Shown here: piece after piece, positions 8,494-16,736 of the stretch
Numbering within the stretch: position 1 is the first letter of the stretch
How the letters are laid out: every line of letters starts with the position of its first letter
NCBI GenBank assembly: GCA_905234765.1
Contig: CAJOIF010000033.1
Coordinates: forward strand, 1-26,838
Direction of reading: 5' to 3'
DNA from: an uncultured Bacteroidales bacterium
Lineage (GTDB): Bacteria; Bacteroidota; Bacteroidia; Bacteroidales; F082
DNA length: 26,838 nucleotides
The notes under the pieces: generated by a model
Database searches by the model: none
What the model was told of the DNA's origin: nothing
The model's input: the letters and a program-made list of their open reading frames with translations, nothing else
Program-made: the position numbers and the translations under genes

Positions 8494-11400
8494 ATGGCTA
8501 ACAACAACATAGTAAATAGCGATTTCGACAGTATCACCGTAAGTCTGGCCTCTCCTGAAGCAATCCTTGCTCGTTCGCACGGAGAGGTGCTGAAACCGGA
8601 GACCATTAACTACCGCACCTACAAGCCCGAACGCGATGGCTTGTTCTGTGAGCGTATTTTCGGCCCCGTGAAAGACTGGGAGTGCCACTGCGGAAAGTAT
8701 AAGCGCATCCGTTACAAGAACATCATCTGCGACCATTGCGGCGTTGAGGTGACCGAGAAGAAAGTCCGTCGTGAGCGTATGGGTCACATCTCTTTGGTGG
8801 TGCCCGTAGCCCACATTTGGTACTTCCGTTCCTTGCCCAATAAGATTGGTGCCCTTTTAGGTATACCTACCAAGAAACTCGATGCCATCATTTATTATGA
8901 GCGCTACATCGTGGTTCAAGGCGGTGCTTTGGAAGGACAACCTATCCCGAATGACAACGAAGGTCGTGTGGTAACGAAGAACGAGTTCTTGACCGAAGAA
9001 GAGTATCTCGACTTGATGGAGATGCTTCCGATTGAGAACCAGTATCTTAAGGACGATGACCCGAACAAGTTTGTCGCCAAGATGGGTGCCGAGGCCATTT
9101 ATGACCTTCTTTCCAGACTCAACATCGAAGAGGAAGCCAACAAGCTGCGCGCCGAAGCTAATGAAGTGAAGGCCCAGCAGAAGAAACAGGAACTGCTCAA
9201 GCGCCTTCAGGTGTTTGAGGCCTTCCGTGAGGCCAACCGTCACATGGAGAACCGTCCTGAGTGGATGATTGTGAAAGTAGTGCCGGTGACGCCGCCCGAC
9301 TTGCGTCCTTTGGTGCCGTTGGATGGCGGCCGTTTCGCTACCTCCGACCTGAACGACCTCTATCGTCGCGTCATCATCCGTAACAACCGTCTGAAGAGAC
9401 TGATTGAAATCAACGCTCCTGATGTCATCATGCGTAACGAAAAGCGTATGTTGCAGGAAGCCGTTGATTCGTTGTTCGACAACTCGCGCAAGTCGAGCGC
9501 GGTGAAGACCGACTCGAACCGTCCGCTGAAGTCGTTGAGCGATAGCCTGAAAGGTAAGCAAGGCCGTTTCCGTCAGAACCTGCTCGGTAAACGTGTCGAC
9601 TATTCTGGCCGTTCCGTTATCGTGGTCGGTCCCGACCTGAACATGAACGAATGTGGTCTGCCTAAGGACATGGCTGCAGAGCTGTTCAAGCCCTTCGTGA
9701 TTCGCAAGCTCATCGAGCGCGGCATCGTCAAGACCGTGAAGTCGGCCAAGAAGATTGTCGACCGCAAGGATCCCGTCGTTTACGACATCCTTGAGAACAT
9801 CCTGAAGGGTCACCCGATTCTGCTGAACCGTGCTCCTACGCTGCACCGTCTCGGTATCCAGGCGTTCCAGCCCAAACTCATCGAAGGTAAAGCTATTCGT
9901 CTGCACCCGCTGGTGTGTACGGCTTTCAACGCTGACTTCGACGGTGACCAGATGGCTGTCCACGTACCGTTGGGCAACGCCGCTGTGCTTGAAGCCCAGA
10001 TTCTGATGTTGGCTTCGCACAACATCCTGAACCCCTCGAACGGCGCACCTATCACGCTGCCTTCGCAGGACATGGTTTTAGGTCTGTACTACATCACCAA
10101 GCCGCGTAAGAGCACGCCCGAGCATCCTGTCAAGGGTGAGGGCATGTCGTTCTACTCGCCGGAAGAGGTGATCATCGCCCACAATGAGGGTCGTGCCGAC
10201 ATGCACGCCATCATTAAGGTTCGCGTGAACGTGCGCGAAGGCGACAAGCTGGTTAAGAAACTCGTTGAAACCACTGTGGGTCGCGTCATCTTCAACCAAG
10301 TCGTTCCCGATGACTTCGGCTACATCAACGAGCTGCTCACCAAGAAGTCGCTCCGTAGCATCGTCGGCGACATGGTGCGTATGGAAGGTACTGCCGTGAC
10401 TACCAAGTTCTTGGACGACATCAAGAACATGGGTTACTACCAAGCTTATAAAGGTGGCTTGTCGTTCAACTTGGGTAACGTCCTCGTTCCCGAAGTGAAG
10501 GGCAACCTCATCAGCGACGCTAACGCCAAGGCCGCCGAAATCCGTGAGTTCGAGAAGATGGGCTTCATGGGTCCCAACGAGCGTTACAACCAAATTGTTG
10601 ACCTGTGGACCGATGTCAACTCGAAGCTGACGCAAGAGGTGATGAAGGTCTTGTCGAGCGACGACCAAGGCTTCAACCCTGTATATATGATGTTGCACTC
10701 TGGTGCTCGTGGTTCTGAGGCTCAGGTGTCGCAGCTCTGCGGCATGAGAGGCCTGATGGCCAAGCCTATGAAGGCTGGTTCCGGCGGTGCTGAAATCATT
10801 GAGAACCCGATTTTGTCCAACTTCCAAGAAGGTCTGTCCGTGTTGGAGTACTTCATCTCCACGCACGGTGCCCGTAAGGGTTTGGCCGATACCGCTCTGA
10901 AGACTGCTGACGCTGGTTATCTGACCCGTCGTCTCGTCGATGTGGCGCACGACGTCATCATCACCGAGAAGGACTGCGGCACCCTGCGTGGTATGACCAT
11001 CAGCCGCGGTGAGGAAATCAAGGAACCGGGCAAGCACTCCTTGTTGTACGACCGTATCCTCGGCCGTGTGGCCTTGCACGATGTGTTCCATCCGCAAACG
11101 GGTGAACTGATTGTTGCCAGCGGTGAGGAAATCAATGAAATCCTTGCTGAAGCCATCGACGAGTCGCCGTTGGATAGCGTCGAGATCCGTTCTGTACTGA
11201 CCTGTGAGTCGAAGCGTGGCGTGTGCGCCAACTGCTACGGCCGCAACCTGTCGTCGGCCAAGCTCGTCCAAAAGGGCGAGGCTGTGGGTGTCATCGCCGC
11301 ACAGTCCATCGGTGAGCCTGGTACGCAGCTGACCCTGCGTACATTCCACTCTGGTGGTAAGGCTTCGAAGGGCCTCGTGGCCAACAGCACCGATGCCAAG

Positions 11401-12804
11401 TACGACGGTTACCTCGAAATCGACGAATTACGTTCCGTCGAGGTCAATAAGGACAACGACAGCTATCAAGTCGTCATTGGCCGTTCCGCCGAGTTGAAAC
11501 TGCATGATAACAATACGGATGTCGTCCTGATGACGACCAACATCCCGTATGGTGCCAAGCTGTTCTTCAAGTCGGGCGACCAGGTGAAGAAGGGCGACAA
11601 GATTTGCGAATGGGACCCCTACAACGCTACGATTATTTCGGAGCACAACGGTAAGGTGCGTTTCCAGAACGTCATCGAAGGCGTGACCTACCGTAATGAG
11701 ACCATCGCTGAGACGGGCTTCATCGAGCGCGTCATCATTGAGGGTCGTAGAGGTGCCGGTGCACGTAACCCGCTCATTGAGATTGTCTCTGACAATGGTG
11801 AAGTCATCGTTTCTTACGACTTGCCCGTCGATGCCCACGTCATCGTGGACGAAGGCGAGGCCATTTCCGCAGGTGACCAGTTGGTCCGTATCCCGCGTAA
11901 CGTCTCTGGTGGCGGCGATATCACTGGCGGTCTGCCTCGTGTGCAAGAGCTGTTTGAGGCCCGTAACTCCATCGACCCGGCCATCGTCTCCGAGATTGAC
12001 GGTATCGTCCACCTTGAGAAGAAACTCAAACGTGGTAACCGTGAAGTTGTGGTGACGGCTAAGACGGGCGAGGAGAAGCGTTACCTCATCCCGACCTCGA
12101 AGCAGATTCTAGCTCAGGAGAACGATTTCGTGAAGGCAGGTCAACCGCTTTCGGAAGGCGTCATCACTCCAGCCAGCATCCTCGCCATCAGCGGTCCCGC
12201 CAAGGTGCAGGAGTACATCGTCAACGAGGCCCAGAGCGTCTACCGTCAGCAAGGTGTGGTCATCAACGACAAGCACTTCGAAGTGATTGTGCGTCAGATG
12301 ATGCGTAAGGTCGAAATCATCGACCCGGGCGACACCCGCTTCCTGCAAGGCGAGTTGGTCAACAAGCTGACTTTCCAAGAGGAGAACGATGACATCTACG
12401 GCAAGTTCTTCGTGGAGGACAATGGCGCTTCCGACAAGCTGCAGAAGGGCGAAATCGTTTCGGCCATGAAGCTGCGTGAGGAAGAGTCCGCTCTGAAGCG
12501 TAAGGACTTGGCACTTCCCACTGTGCGTCCGGCACGTCCGGCTACGGCTACGCAGGTGCTGCAAGGTATCACCCGCGCTGCCTTGGCGACCGACAGCTTC
12601 ATCTCGGCAGCCTCCTTCCAGGAGACCACCAAGGTGCTGACCAACGCCGCCATCGCTGCCAAGACGGACTACCTGCTCGGTATGAAGGAGAACGTGATTG
12701 TCGGTCACAAGATCCCTGCCGGTACGGGTCTGCGCGAATACGAAGACTTGATTGTGGGTTCTCGCGAAGAGTACGAGGAACTGCAAGCCAAGGCTGAGGC
12801 CTAA
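8494..12804 (+). CDS. rpoC: DNA-directed RNA polymerase subunit beta'
   Basis: This is the catalytic subunit of RNA polymerase. The 1436 residues form one open frame. The N-terminal zinc-binding domain has CHCGK (Cys64, Cys66) and CDHCG (Cys79, Cys82). The Mg2+-binding active-site motif NADFDGD lies at residues 479-485. The second zinc site begins at about residue 904 ([13 protein letters not shown]). The trigger-loop region is marked by [23 protein letters not shown]. The C-terminal part includes [19 protein letters not shown]. It is co-transcribed with rpoB and closed by a very stable terminator. Confidence 0.98.
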   Translation: MANNNIVNSDFDSITVSLASPEAILARSHGEVLKPETINYRTYKPERDGLFCERIFGPVKDWECHCGKYKRIRYKNIICDHCGVEVTEKKVRRERMGHISLVVPVAHIWYFRSLPNKIGALLGIPTKKLDAIIYYERYIVVQGGALEGQPIPNDNEGRVVTKNEFLTEEEYLDLMEMLPIENQYLKDDDPNKFVAKMGAEAIYDLLSRLNIEEEANKLRAEANEVKAQQKKQELLKRLQVFEAFREANRHMENRPEWMIVKVVPVTPPDLRPLVPLDGGRFATSDLNDLYRRVIIRNNRLKRLIEINAPDVIMRNEKRMLQEAVDSLFDNSRKSSAVKTDSNRPLKSLSDSLKGKQGRFRQNLLGKRVDYSGRSVIVVGPDLNMNECGLPKDMAAELFKPFVIRKLIERGIVKTVKSAKKIVDRKDPVVYDILENILKGHPILLNRAPTLHRLGIQAFQPKLIEGKAIRLHPLVCTAFNADFDGDQMAVHVPLGNAAVLEAQILMLASHNILNPSNGAPITLPSQDMVLGLYYITKPRKSTPEHPVKGEGMSFYSPEEVIIAHNEGRADMHAIIKVRVNVREGDKLVKKLVETTVGRVIFNQVVPDDFGYINELLTKKSLRSIVGDMVRMEGTAVTTKFLDDIKNMGYYQAYKGGLSFNLGNVLVPEVKGNLISDANAKAAEIREFEKMGFMGPNERYNQIVDLWTDVNSKLTQEVMKVLSSDDQGFNPVYMMLHSGARGSEAQVSQLCGMRGLMAKPMKAGSGGAEIIENPILSNFQEGLSVLEYFISTHGARKGLADTALKTADAGYLTRRLVDVAHDVIITEKDCGTLRGMTISRGEEIKEPGKHSLLYDRILGRVALHDVFHPQTGELIVASGEEINEILAEAIDESPLDSVEIRSVLTCESKRGVCANCYGRNLSSAKLVQKGEAVGVIAAQSIGEPGTQLTLRTFHSGGKASKGLVANSTDAKYDGYLEIDELRSVEVNKDNDSYQVVIGRSAELKLHDNNTDVVLMTTNIPYGAKLFFKSGDQVKKGDKICEWDPYNATIISEHNGKVRFQNVIEGVTYRNETIAETGFIERVIIEGRRGAGARNPLIEIVSDNGEVIVSYDLPVDAHVIVDEGEAISAGDQLVRIPRNVSGGGDITGGLPRVQELFEARNSIDPAIVSEIDGIVHLEKKLKRGNREVVVTAKTGEEKRYLIPTSKQILAQENDFVKAGQPLSEGVITPASILAISGPAKVQEYIVNEAQSVYRQQGVVINDKHFEVIVRQMMRKVEIIDPGDTRFLQGELVNKLTFQEENDDIYGKFFVEDNGASDKLQKGEIVSAMKLREEESALKRKDLALPTVRPARPATATQVLQGITRAALATDSFISAASFQETTKVLTNAAIAAKTDYLLGMKENVIVGHKIPAGTGLREYEDLIVGSREEYEELQAKAEA

Positions 12805-12819
12805 TCTAAATCATTTAAT

Positions 12820-12852
12820 CGGGGGCGGCCGAAAGGCTGTCCCCGTTTTTTT
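12820..12852 (+). terminator. Intrinsic terminator after rpoC
   Basis: An 11-bp stem, CGGGGGCGGCC (12820-12830), pairs with GGCTGTCCCCG (12835-12845) with two G-T pairs, a GAAA tetraloop and a run of seven T. It ends the ribosomal/polymerase transcription unit. Confidence 0.93.
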
Positions 12853-12865
12853 AATTCATACAGCT

Positions 12866-13171
12866 ATGGAAAACAATCAAAAGAATCAGTTGAATATCGA
12901 AATCAGCGACGAAGTTGCTGAAGGCACCTATTCCAATTTGGCTATCATTACGCACTCGCCGAATGAATTTATCGTTGACTTTGCCCAGATGATGCCTGGC
13001 ACGCCCAAGGCCAAGGTACGCTCAAGAGTGATTTTGAACCCCTTGAACGCCAAGCGTTTGTACAAGGCTCTGGCCGACAACATCGCCAAATACGAGCAAC
13101 AGTACGGCACCATCACCGATGGCGGCGGCATCGCCCCGTTCTCGATGGGTGCACCTACGGCACAGGCTTGA
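12866..13171 (+). CDS. DUF3467 family small protein
   Basis: The 101-residue product matches the DUF3467 family as I know it: a short beta-rich protein with EISDEVAEGTYSNLAII near the N-terminus, EFIVDFAQMMPG in the middle and SRVILNPLNAKRLYKAL near residues 52-68, followed by a Gly/Ala-rich tail. Bacteroidota often carry this gene directly after rpoC, as here. It starts 14 nt after the terminator tail, so expression depends on read-through or an unseen promoter. Its molecular role is unknown. Confidence 0.88.
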   Translation: MENNQKNQLNIEISDEVAEGTYSNLAIITHSPNEFIVDFAQMMPGTPKAKVRSRVILNPLNAKRLYKALADNIAKYEQQYGTITDGGGIAPFSMGAPTAQA

Positions 13172-13202
13172 TTTTTAAGTTTTTATCCGATTAAACGGAA
13201 AA

Positions 13203-13258
13203 TGCACCAAAAAAAGTGCAATTTATGATTAAAAATGCACCAAATTTGGTGCATTTTT
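13203..13258. repeat. Three copies of TGCACCAAA, two forming a 28-nt perfect palindrome
   Basis: TGCACCAAA occurs at 13203-13211 and 13236-13244, and in inverted form at 13245-13253. The last two lie within a perfect 14+14 palindrome (13231-13258) flanked by A and T runs, so it can also act as a bidirectional terminator for the DUF3467 gene. A weaker stem TGCAC/GTGCA (13203-13207, 13216-13220) lies just upstream. Confidence 0.8.
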
Positions 13259-13276
13259 GGTGAATTCTTAACTTTG
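13245..13276 (+). promoter_or_regulatory. Bacteroidota-type promoter for the 13304 gene
   Basis: TTTG at 13245-13248 (-33 box) is followed after exactly 20 nt by TAACTTTG at 13269-13276 (-7 box), matching the consensus TTTG-N19-21-TAnnTTTG. The -33 box is part of the inverted TGCACCAAA copy, so a protein binding the repeats would cover it. Predicted transcription starts about 20 nt before ATG 13304. Confidence 0.72.
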
Positions 13277-13303
13277 CAATCTCGATTGTATTTTTGAAAC
13301 ACT

Positions 13304-13834
13304 ATGGATAACGGTTTGAAAGGCTATATTGCTGGAAATGTAGTAATGGGCACCATGATTGGTGACATGCGCAGGACGCGTTTGGACTACGAAAGAAGGT
13401 CGGCGCATCAAGTCAAGGAGGAAACTTTGAATGCAATTGTGGCAAAATTTCTGTTGAATGACGATAAAGAGGGTGCCTTTGAGTATTTGAACGAATGCTT
13501 TAAGAATGAGATAATCGATGATTGTCAGCATCAATCCGATCGTAACTATTCATTGGAGACCATTTTGGTGAAGCGGAAAGCCAAATATGCCCCTTTTTAC
13601 GAGAGAATTGGCAAACCCATGCCTGAAAAGTTGGCGGCACTCACTGCCGATGAGTTGTGCGCCATGTTGGGTGTAGAGAACCTTCATATCAAAGACAGCA
13701 GGAGAAATAAGGACATCATTCCTTATGAAGCAAAGAAGAAGAGTTTCGGAGATTGGTTGCTGGATTGGTGGCCATTGGTGTTCTTCGTATTGTTTATGTT
13801 AGGAATGGTTATTTATTTTAAGTATTTATATTAG
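13304..13834 (+). CDS. Hypothetical protein with one C-terminal membrane helix
   Basis: I do not recognise this 176-residue protein. Residues 1-150 are soluble and charged, with a helix-rich look (DYERRSAHQVKEETLNAIVAKFLL; EGAFEYLNECFKNEI). A clear hydrophobic segment follows (about 154-173, WWPLVFFVLFMLGMVIYF) with only three residues after it, so the protein is probably tail-anchored with the bulk in the cytoplasm. No signal peptide, cysteine pair or catalytic motif stands out. It has its own promoter and stands between the polymerase operon and a structured non-coding stretch, at the start of an AT-richer segment. Confidence 0.75.
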   Translation: MDNGLKGYIAGNVVMGTMIGDMRRTRLDYERRSAHQVKEETLNAIVAKFLLNDDKEGAFEYLNECFKNEIIDDCQHQSDRNYSLETILVKRKAKYAPFYERIGKPMPEKLAALTADELCAMLGVENLHIKDSRRNKDIIPYEAKKKSFGDWLLDWWPLVFFVLFMLGMVIYFKYLY

Positions 13835-13859
13835 AATTAAATATCTCCCAAACTTTTCT

Positions 13860-13867
13860 TATCTTTG
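13860..13867 (+). promoter_or_regulatory. -7 promoter box (TATCTTTG) upstream of the structured RNA region
   Basis: TATCTTTG fits TAnnTTTG exactly. No good TTTG lies 19-21 nt upstream, so the -33 element is weak or absent. A start near 13873 would produce an A-rich leader of about 90 nt before the structured segment that begins at 13961. Confidence 0.5.
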
Positions 13868-13960
13868 CACACATCATAAACGATTATTGAAAATATTAAT
13901 TGAAGAAAAATCTGCGATAAAACATAGTAAAACAACAACATAAACATCAACTACCATTTC

Positions 13961-14113
13961 GCGTTCAAAATAAGCCTAGGAAACTGATTTTGATAATCGG
14001 GAAAAGGTTCAAGGTTAGCCTTAAATTGCAACTTAGTCATATTTGGGTAGCATACGCCAATAGGCGTGAGCTCAAATATGACGAGGGTTCCATCCTAGGC
14101 TTTCCCTGAACGC
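13961..14113 (+). ncRNA. Candidate structured RNA upstream of the restriction-modification genes
   Basis: The gap 13835-14184 has no gene. From 13961 it holds nested complementary segments. GCGTTCA (13961-13967) pairs with TGAACGC (14107-14113). After a 4x4 internal loop, AAGCCTAGGA (13972-13981) pairs with TCCTAGGCTT (14093-14102). GTCATATTTG (14036-14045) pairs with CAAATATGAC (14073-14082) and caps an inner stem AGC-ACGCC/GGCGT-GCT with an AATA loop. Small hairpins lie in the long left arm (13984-14000; 14011-14022). The strand cannot be proven from symmetric pairs, but the promoter box at 13860 and the hairpin at 14117 favour plus. A closed rod around a large asymmetric bubble resembles 6S RNA; a cis-acting leader of the methyltransferase is the main alternative. 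Neither is established. Confidence 0.5.
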
Positions 14114-14116
14114 TAT

Positions 14117-14140
14117 GAAGGCTCGCGCCTTCTCCTTTCT
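14117..14140 (+). terminator. Hairpin after the structured RNA, possible terminator
   Basis: GAAGGC (14117-14122) pairs with GCCTTC (14127-14132) around a TCGC tetraloop and is followed by TCCTTTCT. The tail is pyrimidine-rich rather than pure T, so termination would be partial. It marks the likely 3' end of the candidate RNA. Confidence 0.45.
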
Positions 14141-14146
14141 CAGATT

Positions 14147-14183
14147 CAAGTGATTGATAGTGATGCTCGAAATCAATCACTTG
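14147..14183 (+). promoter_or_regulatory. 11-bp inverted repeat abutting the methyltransferase start codon
   Basis: CAAGTGATTGA (14147-14157) is the exact reverse complement of TCAATCACTTG (14173-14183), with a 15-nt loop. The right arm ends one base before ATG 14185. In DNA it could be an operator; in RNA it would form a hairpin over the ribosome entry site. No separate controller (C) protein gene is present, so self-control by the methyltransferase or RNA-level control is a reasonable inference. Confidence 0.6.
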
Positions 14184-14184
14184 G

Positions 14185-15639
14185 ATGGCGAATTCTGTAA
14201 AACATCATGGCAGAGTGTATACTCCAGACTATCTTGTTCGGACTATACTCGATTTTGGCAACTACAATGGGAAAGACATTGTGGGAAAGCACGTCATTGA
14301 CAATAGTTGTGGTGATGGGGCTTTTCTCAAAGAAATCGTTAAACGATATTGTTCTGTTTTTCTTGAACACAACTCTGATTTGCCCAAGTTGAAATCTGAC
14401 TTGGAGACACACATTCATGGCATTGAATTGGATGCTGACGAATGTAAGTCTTGCATCCAAAACCTTGACGAAGTTGTGGCAGGATTTGGTTTGACAGAAA
14501 CACATTGGGATATCATCAATGCAGATACTTTGGCAATAGACCAATTCCATGGCAAGATGGATTTCGTTTTTGGAAACCCACCATACGTTCGTGTCCACAA
14601 TCTTGAAAGCAGTTATGATGCGGTGAAAAAGTATCGTTTTGCTGAACAGGGCATGACGGATTTGTTCATTGTATTTTTCGAAATAGGCTTCAATATGCTA
14701 TCGAAAGATGGAATTATGTGTTTAATTACACCAAGTTCATGGCTGGGAAGCAAAGCAGGAAAAATTCTTCGAATGTATATTAAGCAGCATATGAATTTGT
14801 CAGGGTTGATTGATTTGGAGCATTTTCAGCCATTTGAAGCGACAACGTACACATTGATATCAAGATTTCAAAGGCCGCAAACTTTTGAAAAGATTGAATA
14901 CAACAATTTCGATGGAACAAATCTGACCAAACAATTCCAATGTTTTCTTTCATTGGAAGAAATAAGCATTGGCGATTGTTTCTGTTTGGCAAATAATGAG
15001 AAACTGTCGGAATTAAGGGAAATCAAAATGGGGTATTCACATCGATATGTATCTGTGAAAAATGGCTTTGCGACTTTGGCAGACAAGGTTTTCATAGGTG
15101 ATTTTGATTTTACTGAAGGAACCATAGATGTCCTTAAAGCCTCAACGGGTAAATGGAGCAGATGTATCTATCCTTATGACAATCAAGGGAAACCATTATC
15201 ATTGGAAGAATTGAAGAAATACAAGTTGGCATATCAACATTTGTTGTCAAATGCAGACAAACTCACAAAAGACAGGGACATTGCAGACGACCAATACTGG
15301 TATTTGTTCGGCAGGACGCAGGCATTGAAAGATGTTTCAAAGATGAAGTTTGCCATTAATACCATCATCAAAGACCAAGTCAGTATTAAACTCGAAAAGG
15401 TGCCAGAAGGGGAAGGCCTTTATAGTGGACTGTATATCCTTACAGAAATAGAGTTTGAAGAAATAGAGCAACTTGTTCGTTCCGAGGATTTTATCGATTA
15501 CATCAAATCGTTGAAAAACTATAAAAGCGGAGGATATTACACTTTCGCTTCAAAAGATTTAGAGCAATACTTGAATTACAAATTAACCGAAAAATATGGA
15601 CAATCAAGAATTTCTGACAGTCGTAGGAAACTCTTTTAA
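14185..15639 (+). CDS. Type II N6-adenine DNA methyltransferase (gamma class)
   Basis: The protein transfers methyl groups from S-adenosylmethionine to adenine in a DNA target and protects the chromosome from the partner nuclease. Its 484 residues run in the gamma order. Motif X-like VYTPDYLVRTIL is at about 11-22, the SAM-binding motif I VIDNSCGDGAFL at 37-48, and catalytic NPPY at 131-134. FVFGNPPYVRVH is typical of the Eco57I/TaqI-like group. A long C-terminal part probably holds the target recognition domain; the site cannot be read from it. A conserved-looking LITPSSWLGSKAGKILR segment (about 181-197) follows motif IV. The last 44 nt overlap the nuclease gene in another frame, implying coupled translation. 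Base composition is clearly AT-richer than the polymerase genes, suggesting acquisition by transfer. Confidence 0.92.
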   Translation: MANSVKHHGRVYTPDYLVRTILDFGNYNGKDIVGKHVIDNSCGDGAFLKEIVKRYCSVFLEHNSDLPKLKSDLETHIHGIELDADECKSCIQNLDEVVAGFGLTETHWDIINADTLAIDQFHGKMDFVFGNPPYVRVHNLESSYDAVKKYRFAEQGMTDLFIVFFEIGFNMLSKDGIMCLITPSSWLGSKAGKILRMYIKQHMNLSGLIDLEHFQPFEATTYTLISRFQRPQTFEKIEYNNFDGTNLTKQFQCFLSLEEISIGDCFCLANNEKLSELREIKMGYSHRYVSVKNGFATLADKVFIGDFDFTEGTIDVLKASTGKWSRCIYPYDNQGKPLSLEELKKYKLAYQHLLSNADKLTKDRDIADDQYWYLFGRTQALKDVSKMKFAINTIIKDQVSIKLEKVPEGEGLYSGLYILTEIEFEEIEQLVRSEDFIDYIKSLKNYKSGGYYTFASKDLEQYLNYKLTEKYGQSRISDSRRKLF

Positions 15640-16303
15640 AAAGTTTCTCGAAACAGGGTCACGCAGCAACGAAAAACTAAAAATCTTGCACGGGGCTATA
15701 GCAAAAGACCTGAAAGAGCGCTTGGGAACAGGCTATACGGTTTGTTCCTTGGGCATTGGCAATGGAAAAGAAGAAAAGCTCGATGGGCGTTATATTGACA
15801 AAGTCGTTGACATTACGATCAAAAAAGGGCAAAAATCAATCGCTGGAATCGGAGTAAAATTTGTTATGCAAAACTACTCACAAAACTCGAACAACTACTT
15901 TGAGAATATGCTCGGTGAAACAGCCAATATTCGTTGCGCTAACATTCCGTATTTCCAAATCTTTATCATCCCTGACACCTTGCCTTACTACAACAAACAA
16001 GGCTTGCTTCAAAAGTGGGAAGAGTTTACTATTCATAATGCCATAAAGTATCTAACACTTTCGGAAGACAACATTCAGACCTCGATTCACACTCCGACTA
16101 AGACCTTGCTTTTTGTAATCCATCTGCCTGAAATCAAGAAACCTATCGCAGATAAGTATGACTATGTGAATTATTATGAGAGCCAAACTGATTTCATGGT
16201 TTGTGAATCACAAACGGAATACGGTGAGTTTTCATCGGCGGTGGTATTTAACGATTATGAGGATTTTGTTAACAAAGTAGTGCATTATATTCATTTTATG
16301 TAA
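15596..16303 (+). CDS. Putative type II restriction endonuclease
   Basis: The 235-residue protein lies where a cognate nuclease would be, with its ATG 44 nt inside the end of the methyltransferase gene. A PD-(D/E)xK-like core may be formed by GRYIDKVVDITI (about residues 64-75) and the following GIGVKFVMQNYSQNSNNYFENMLGE (about 82-106), where acidic residues and Lys could bind metal. I cannot fix the catalytic residues with confidence and do not recognise a named subfamily or recognition site. The overlap makes nuclease production depend on prior methyltransferase translation, a common safety arrangement. No frame lesion is visible, so the system may be active. Confidence 0.75.
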   Translation: MDNQEFLTVVGNSFKKFLETGSRSNEKLKILHGAIAKDLKERLGTGYTVCSLGIGNGKEEKLDGRYIDKVVDITIKKGQKSIAGIGVKFVMQNYSQNSNNYFENMLGETANIRCANIPYFQIFIIPDTLPYYNKQGLLQKWEEFTIHNAIKYLTLSEDNIQTSIHTPTKTLLFVIHLPEIKKPIADKYDYVNYYESQTDFMVCESQTEYGEFSSAVVFNDYEDFVNKVVHYIHFM

Positions 16304-16308
16304 TCATA

Positions 16309-16695
16309 TCAGGGTGGCAGGTTGGTGCGAATGAAGAAGTCTATCTTTTCTTTATGAGATTGTAATATGCTGTCGTGAGCAGACAAGCGTCGGTCAAACC
16401 TTTCCTCCAATTGCGTTAAACGTGCATCAATACTGTATCCTTTAAGCAAGTGCTCTTTTAATACTGACGTTGCCCATTGCCTGAAATGTATACCACTCAA
16501 CGTGTTAACACGGTATCCTACCGATATGATGACATCAAGATTGTAGAATTCTATCCAACGTGAGACACTCATTTTCCCTTCTAATCGAACTAGTTCCAAA
16601 ATGGAACAGGTTGCTTCTTTTTGTAATTCGCCGCACTCGTAGATGTTCTTTATGTGCTTTGTAATGCTTAAAAGTGATATAAAATCGGGCGAAAT
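16309..16695 (-). pseudogene. RhuM family remnant, truncated at both ends
   Basis: The minus frame encodes IEFYNLDVIISVGYRVNT, HFRQWATSVLKEHLLKG and KIDFFIRTNLPP, the well-conserved middle of the RhuM (virulence protein/DNA-binding) family. Homology-like sequence continues upstream of the first ATG (16599): codons from about 16680 give HIKNIYECGELQKEAT, matching the family's ISLHI-x-NIYxEGEL region. An in-frame stop lies at 16696-16698 and no start codon is left. Full members are about 330 residues; the start of the HTH-like N-terminus and the whole C-terminal domain are gone. Its left edge lies next to the nuclease gene and its right edge in the lemA terminator. RhuM genes often sit near restriction systems, so it may be a relic of an older island. 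Confidence 0.72.
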
Positions 16696-16718
16696 CTATT
16701 AAGATTCCGCCCGATTCA
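16681..16718 (-). terminator. Intrinsic terminator after lemA
   Basis: On the minus strand AATCGGGCGGAATCT and AGATTTCGCCCGATT form a 15-bp stem (one G-T pair) around TAAT, followed by TTTTAT. It lies 20-55 nt past the lemA stop codon and marks the boundary with the accessory segment. Confidence 0.82.
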
Positions 16719-16736
16719 GTTTAATGCATAAAATAA

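Noticed and set aside
10078..11349. A 423-codon open frame on the minus strand opposite rpoC, and several others of 100-390 codons opposite tuf, rpoB and rpoC
   Set aside because: They lie wholly antisense to strongly conserved genes, have low-complexity His/Val/Gly/Thr-rich composition, and match no family. They arise from codon bias of the sense genes.
13203..13258. CRISPR array or replication iterons at the TGCACCAAA repeats
   Set aside because: There are only three 9-bp copies with irregular spacing and one inverted. No cas or rep genes and no spacer-like units are present.
13961..14140. tmRNA, RNase P RNA or SRP RNA in the 13.9-14.1 kb gap
   Set aside because: No tRNA-like 3' end, tag reading frame, RNase P GAGGAAAGTC core or SRP GGAAGCAG-type apical loop is present.
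13304..16700. Complete mobile element around the restriction-modification genes
   Set aside because: No transposase, integrase, terminal repeats or target-site duplication were found. Base composition and a RhuM remnant support transfer but not a defined element.
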